Shown piece after piece: positions 6,667 to 9,260 of a stretch of DNA of 9,260 nt. The notes beneath the pieces are model-generated. The model saw only the letters and a list, made by a program, of their open reading frames with translations, ran no database searches and was not told the DNA's origin. The DNA is from an uncultured Lachnospiraceae bacterium (GTDB taxonomy: Bacteria; Bacillota; Clostridia; Lachnospirales; Lachnospiraceae). A program made the position numbers and the translations under genes. The number at the start of each line of letters is the position of its first letter. The stretch's first letter is position 1. The stretch lies in NCBI GenBank assembly GCA_902783765.1, contig CACZSB010000102.1, forward strand, positions 1-9,260, in the 5' to 3' direction.

Positions 6667-6695
6667 TTGATTTTTTGGTGAACTTGTGGTACTAT
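6667..6695 (+). promoter_or_regulatory. promoter of the small membrane protein gene
   Basis: TTGATT (6667-6672), a 17-base spacer, then TACTAT (6690-6695) preceded by TGG, an extended -10. It begins two bases after the MATE 2 stop codon. The expected start of transcription near 6702 leaves a leader of about 14 bases. Confidence 0.6.
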
Positions 6696-6715
6696 TTCCC
6701 AAACGGAGATGAACG

Positions 6716-6916
6716 ATGATGAGCGAGAATCAGAATCCTAATACCAATATCGAAGAGAATCAGAAGGGAGAGAGCCCGGCCTTTCAGACTGGCAGCCGAA
6801 GCCGCCGAAAGGTGGTGGGAGAGCGAAAGTGGCTCACAGTGCTGCTGCTGATTTTGCTTTTGCTGATTATTTTCGGCCTGTACCTGGCCGTTTCCTACAT
6901 GTTAAAAACCATCTGA
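6716..6916 (+). CDS. small single-span membrane protein of unknown family
   Basis: 66 residues; I do not recognise the family. The first 25 residues are hydrophilic and rich in Asn, Gln and Glu. A basic patch SRSRRKVVGERK (27-38) comes next, followed by one strongly hydrophobic helix (about 39-62) made of Leu/Ile and ending in five residues, MLKTI. By the positive-inside rule the N-terminus should be cytoplasmic, giving a tail-anchored-like protein. GGAG (6705-6708) lies seven bases before the ATG; a second ATG follows at once (6719), so the first Met is uncertain. The gene has its own extended -10 promoter (6667-6695) and an intrinsic terminator 8 bases after its stop, so it can be a complete short transcription unit. 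Promoter, SD, clear composition pattern and terminator together make it a real gene. Function is unknown; its place after a MATE gene could hint at an accessory role, but nothing in the sequence shows it. Confidence 0.75.
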   Translation: MMSENQNPNTNIEENQKGESPAFQTGSRSRRKVVGERKWLTVLLLILLLLIIFGLYLAVSYMLKTI

Positions 6917-6923
6917 ATCGAAG

Positions 6924-6956
6924 AAACGGGAGCCCTGAGGGCCCCCGTTTTTCTTT
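6924..6956 (+). terminator. intrinsic terminator, probably bidirectional
   Basis: AAACGGG-A-GCCC, loop TGA, GGGC-C-CCCGTTT gives 11 base pairs with one A/C mismatch, followed by TTTCTTT on the plus strand. On the minus strand the stem is followed by TTTCTTC, so it can also stop transcripts of the hydrogenase gene, whose stop codon lies at 6961-6963. Confidence 0.85.
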
Positions 6957-6960
6957 GGCT

Positions 6961-8484
6961 TTATTCCTCCAGACTGGGGAGCAGATCCTTGTAGCGGCTC
7001 TCCATGGAATGGGCGGTGCTGCCCTCCCGGGTGCTTTTCTGTACCGCCGCCGTGGCCTTGGCAATGGGGGCCAGGGTGCCGGCCCCGCCCACGCAGCCTC
7101 CGGGGCAGGCCATGCCCTCCAGCAGGTATCCATTGTATTTTCCGGCCTTGGCCAGCTGCATCATTTTGCGGCATTCCTTCAGGCCCTCGGCCCGTTCCAT
7201 CTTAACCTCCCGCTGGGGATCGATTTCCGCAATGGCATTTTTCACCGCACCCCCCACGCCGCCTCCGATCCCGAAGCCCCGGCCGTCGCTGGAGGCTTCG
7301 ATCAGATCCGGCTCATCCGCCATATCCTCAATATTCACCTCCCGGGCTTCCAGCATGCCCAGCACTTCCTCGAAGGTCAGCACGAAATCGATGTCGCTTC
7401 GGACGGAGCGGCGGCTGGCCTCCAGTTTTTTGGCGGCGCAAGGCCCGATAAAAGCCACCTTGCAGTCCGGGTAGCGCTGTTTGATGAGCCGGCCCGTGAG
7501 CACCATGGGCGTTAGGGCCATGGAGATGCAGGAGGCCTGCTCGGGGAATTCCCGCTTGGCCATCACCGACCAGGCCGGGCAGCAGGAGGTGCCCATAAAG
7601 GGAATCTTTTCCGGCACTTCTTCCAAAAAATCCCGGGCCTCCTCTATGGTGCACAGATCGGCGCCGATAGCCACCTCCACCATATCCCTAAAGCCGATGG
7701 CCTTTAGGGCGGAGCGGAGCTTCCCCAGGGTGGCCCCGGGACCAAGCTGGCCGATCACCGCCGGGGCAATGGCGGCATAGACCGGGGTTTCGCTGCGGAT
7801 GGCTTGGATGGCCTGGAAGATCTGGGCCTTATCCGCAATGGCTCCGAAGGGGCAGTTGGCCAGGCACATGCCGCAGCTGACGCATTTTTCCTGATTGATC
7901 TCTGCCCGGCCGTATTCGTCGCTGTGGATGGCATCCATGCCGCAGGCCTTGGCACAGGGCCTTTCCAGATGGAGGATGGCCCCATATTGACAGGCCTCCA
8001 TACAGCGCCCGCATTTGATGCAAAGTTCCTGATCGATCTCCGCTCGATGATTTTTGAAGCTGATGGCCCCTTTGGGGCAGCTTTCCTTGCAGGGATGGGC
8101 CAGGCAGCCCTGGCACTGATCCGTCACCACCACCCGGTTTTCCGGGCAGGAGTGACAGGCAAATTTGATGATATTGATCAGGGGGGGCTGATAATACTTT
8201 TCCGGGTGCACGCATTCCTCGGCCCCGTCGAAAACGGCGCTTTGCTCCGTGGCGGTACGCAGGGGAAGCCCCATGGCCAGCCGCAGGCGCTCCCGGACAA
8301 TGGCCCGCTCCAGAAACACGCTTTCCCGGTAGGTGGAAACCTCTCCGGGAATAATCCGGTAGGGAATGGCGGCCATGTCCTTTAGATCCTCCGCTCCCTG
8401 ATAAGCATAGGAAAGCCTGGCCACCTCCGCAAAGACCCGGTGGCGGATATCATTCACCGATGTATAAATTCCTCGCATAGACAT
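6961..8484 (-). CDS. monomeric [FeFe]-hydrogenase, probably group B
   Basis: 507 residues. It should catalyse reversible reduction of protons to H2 with electrons from ferredoxin or a similar donor, in the cytoplasm. The C-terminal H-cluster domain has all three signatures: L1 TSCCPAW (299-305), L2 GPCAAKKLE (347-355) and L3 EGMACPGGCVGGAG (456-469). Cys302, Cys349, Cys460 and Cys464 are the expected cluster ligands and Cys301 the proton-relay cysteine. The N-terminal half has many Fe-S cysteines: C110/C113, C124/C127/C132/C136, C155/C158/C161/C165, C177/C181 and C201/C204/C207/C211, enough for at least three and perhaps four [4Fe-4S] clusters. L2 has Gly where the classical group A enzymes have Met, which with the cysteine layout favours group B. 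The start is the ATG at 8484 (AAGGAG seven bases upstream); an open frame continues to 8766 but runs through a repeat and antisense to trxB. It lies downstream of trxB in the same direction; no maturase genes are in the window. Confidence 0.9.
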   Translation of the reverse strand: MSMRGIYTSVNDIRHRVFAEVARLSYAYQGAEDLKDMAAIPYRIIPGEVSTYRESVFLERAIVRERLRLAMGLPLRTATEQSAVFDGAEECVHPEKYYQPPLINIIKFACHSCPENRVVVTDQCQGCLAHPCKESCPKGAISFKNHRAEIDQELCIKCGRCMEACQYGAILHLERPCAKACGMDAIHSDEYGRAEINQEKCVSCGMCLANCPFGAIADKAQIFQAIQAIRSETPVYAAIAPAVIGQLGPGATLGKLRSALKAIGFRDMVEVAIGADLCTIEEARDFLEEVPEKIPFMGTSCCPAWSVMAKREFPEQASCISMALTPMVLTGRLIKQRYPDCKVAFIGPCAAKKLEASRRSVRSDIDFVLTFEEVLGMLEAREVNIEDMADEPDLIEASSDGRGFGIGGGVGGAVKNAIAEIDPQREVKMERAEGLKECRKMMQLAKAGKYNGYLLEGMACPGGCVGGAGTLAPIAKATAAVQKSTREGSTAHSMESRYKDLLPSLEE

Positions 8485-8491
8485 GATGGAT

Positions 8492-8497
8492 CTCCTT
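8492..8497 (-). promoter_or_regulatory. ribosome binding site deciding the hydrogenase start
   Basis: On the minus strand AAGGAG lies seven bases before the ATG at 8484. It lies just downstream of the 71-bp repeat, so the gene keeps its own translation start and the open frame further upstream is not coding. Confidence 0.85.
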
Positions 8498-8504
8498 GTA
8501 ATTG

Positions 8505-8575
8505 TGTCATTCTGAGCAAAGCGAAGAATCCCATGAAAAGAAGGGGATTCTTCGGCCCAGGGCCTCAGGATGACA
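8505..8575. repeat. 71-bp dispersed imperfect inverted repeat between trxB and the hydrogenase gene
   Basis: The outer arms are TGTCATTCTGAG (8505-8516) and CTCAGGATGACA (8564-8575), pairing over 12 positions with one G/T. The inner arms are CGAAGAATCCC (8522-8532) and GGGATTCTTCG (8544-8554), a perfect 11-bp match around an 11-base loop. The sequence belongs to a widely dispersed family of short bacterial palindromes often mis-translated as ILRFAQND; that peptide appears here on the minus strand. There is no coding capacity, so it is a non-autonomous, MITE- or REP-like unit. It covers the last bases of the flavoprotein gene and supplies its stop codon. Its RNA hairpin could terminate, stabilise or process the operon transcript. 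No other copy was seen in the window. Confidence 0.8.
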
Positions 8576-9260
8576 GCGCGTCCACATACTCGCAGGCCAG
8601 GGTCCCGGCCACGGCCCCGTCTCCCACGGCGGTGGTGAGCTGGCGGACCTGTTTGACCCGGCCGTCTCCGGCGGCAAAAAGTCCCGGCACATTGCTGCGG
8701 CAATCCTCCCCCGCCAGCAGATAACCCTCGGGACTCAGCTCTGCCAGCCCCTCCGCAAAGCGGCAATTGGGAACCTGGCCCACGGCCAGGAAGATCCCCT
8801 CCGTATCAATTTGTCGGCGGCTGCCGTCCTTTTTATTTTCCAACAGGATACCGCTGATAAAGCCCTCTGAGGTCACATATTCCAGGGGTACCCAGGGGGT
8901 CAAAAGCTCGATATTTCCGATCCCCTTCACCTTGTCCACCAGGGCCCCGGCGGCCCGGAAGGCCTCCCGGCGATGGACCACATAGACCTTTTGGCACAGG
9001 GCGGAAAGATATACCGCATCCTGGAGGGCCGTATCCCCGCCGCCGATGACCAGGGCCACCTTATCCCGGTAGAAGGCCCCGTCGCAGACGGCGCAGAAGG
9101 AAATGCCGGCTCCTATCAGATCCTCCTCCCTATCAAGGCCCAGACCCCGGTGATGGACCCCGGTGGCCAGGATCACCGCCTTGGCGGAGAGGGCCTCATC
9201 CTGATTAACACGGAAGAGATCCCCGGTTTTTTCCAGAGACAGGGCTTCCTCGTAGCGAAA
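8565..9260 (-). CDS. trxB: thioredoxin-disulfide reductase-like FAD/NAD(P)H protein, C-terminal part (5'-truncated by the window)
   Basis: The frame is open to the window edge, so the N-terminal FAD-binding part is missing; 231 residues are visible. Thioredoxin reductase passes electrons from NADPH through FAD and a Cys pair to thioredoxin in the cytoplasm. Visible in order are KAVILATGV (end of the first FAD half), the redox-active CAVCDG, VIGGGDTALQDA (Rossmann fold for the nucleotide), VVHRREAFRA (arginines typical for the NADPH phosphate), GIFLAVGQVPN and GLFAAGDGR (second FAD half), then TTAVGDGAVAG. The last residues, Ser-Ser-stop, are encoded by the end of the 71-bp repeat, which seems to have replaced the original 3' end with little loss of length. 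The hydrogenase gene follows 80 bases later in the same direction, probably in one operon. A ferredoxin- or other-partner flavoprotein of the same fold is possible, but CxxC plus HRRxxFRA favours TrxB. Confidence 0.88.
   Translation of the reverse strand, partial: FRYEEALSLEKTGDLFRVNQDEALSAKAVILATGVHHRGLGLDREEDLIGAGISFCAVCDGAFYRDKVALVIGGGDTALQDAVYLSALCQKVYVVHRREAFRAAGALVDKVKGIGNIELLTPWVPLEYVTSEGFISGILLENKKDGSRRQIDTEGIFLAVGQVPNCRFAEGLAELSPEGYLLAGEDCRSNVPGLFAAGDGRVKQVRQLTTAVGDGAVAGTLACEYVDALSS

Noticed and set aside
6829..7515. 228-codon plus-strand open frame
   Set aside because: It starts inside the small membrane protein gene, passes through the terminator hairpin and then runs antisense to the hydrogenase; its composition is typical of antisense shadow frames in GC-rich genes.
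7804..8385. 193-codon plus-strand open frame
   Set aside because: It is antisense to the Fe-S cluster region of the hydrogenase, with no SD or domain pattern.
8485..8766. Open N-terminal extension of the hydrogenase frame by 94 codons
   Set aside because: It runs through the 71-bp repeat (giving ILRFAQND) and into another frame of trxB, and a good SD with an ATG at 8484 gives the normal family start.
1..9260. CRISPR array, tRNA or rRNA, transposase, phage or toxin-antitoxin genes
   Set aside because: No regularly spaced direct repeats, cloverleaf-like segments or matching proteins were seen on either strand; the only repeat is the 71-bp palindrome.

Overview
The window looks like chromosomal DNA of a moderately GC-rich, strictly anaerobic Firmicute, probably class Clostridia. 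The evidence is strong Shine-Dalgarno (SD) sequences before most genes, an [FeFe]-hydrogenase with many Fe-S cluster cysteines, a BcrA-type ABC exporter, and families (CvpA, PsuG, MATE pairs, TrxB) typical of Clostridia. The genus cannot be told from this sequence. No rRNA, tRNA, CRISPR array, transposase or phage gene was seen.

Left part (1-2134). The 3' end of recG (+) is translationally coupled by an ATGA overlap to a CvpA-family membrane protein. The cvpA stop codon directly abuts the stop codon of psuG (-), a pseudouridine-5'-phosphate glycosidase. psuG is divergent from the next gene across a 103-bp region with candidate promoters on both strands.

Middle part (2135-6916) is an export block. 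It holds a two-gene ABC exporter of the bacitracin/lantibiotic-resistance type (ATPase then permease, +), whose 3' end overlaps by 23 bp the 3' end of a MATE transporter (-). A second MATE transporter (+) is divergent from the first. The 95-bp gap between the two MATE genes has back-to-back extended -10 promoters and two perfect 13-bp palindromes that look like operators. The promoter for the first MATE lies so close to its ATG that the mRNA would be leaderless or nearly so. After the second MATE comes a self-contained unit for a 66-residue single-membrane-span protein, with its own promoter, SD and intrinsic terminator.

Right part (6921-9260) is on the minus strand: the 3' end of a thioredoxin-reductase-like flavoprotein gene, then a probable group B monomeric [FeFe]-hydrogenase. 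They are separated by a 71-bp imperfect inverted repeat of a dispersed family, recognisable from its spurious peptide ILRFAQND. One end of this repeat supplies the stop codon of the reductase gene. The two redox genes read as one operon and suggest a link between pyridine nucleotide/thiol redox and H2 metabolism, which is inference.

The most unusual items are the symmetric MATE/MATE control region with its near-leaderless transcript, the repeat forming the 3' end of trxB, and the orphan small membrane protein unit. I did not find a clearly new multi-gene system.
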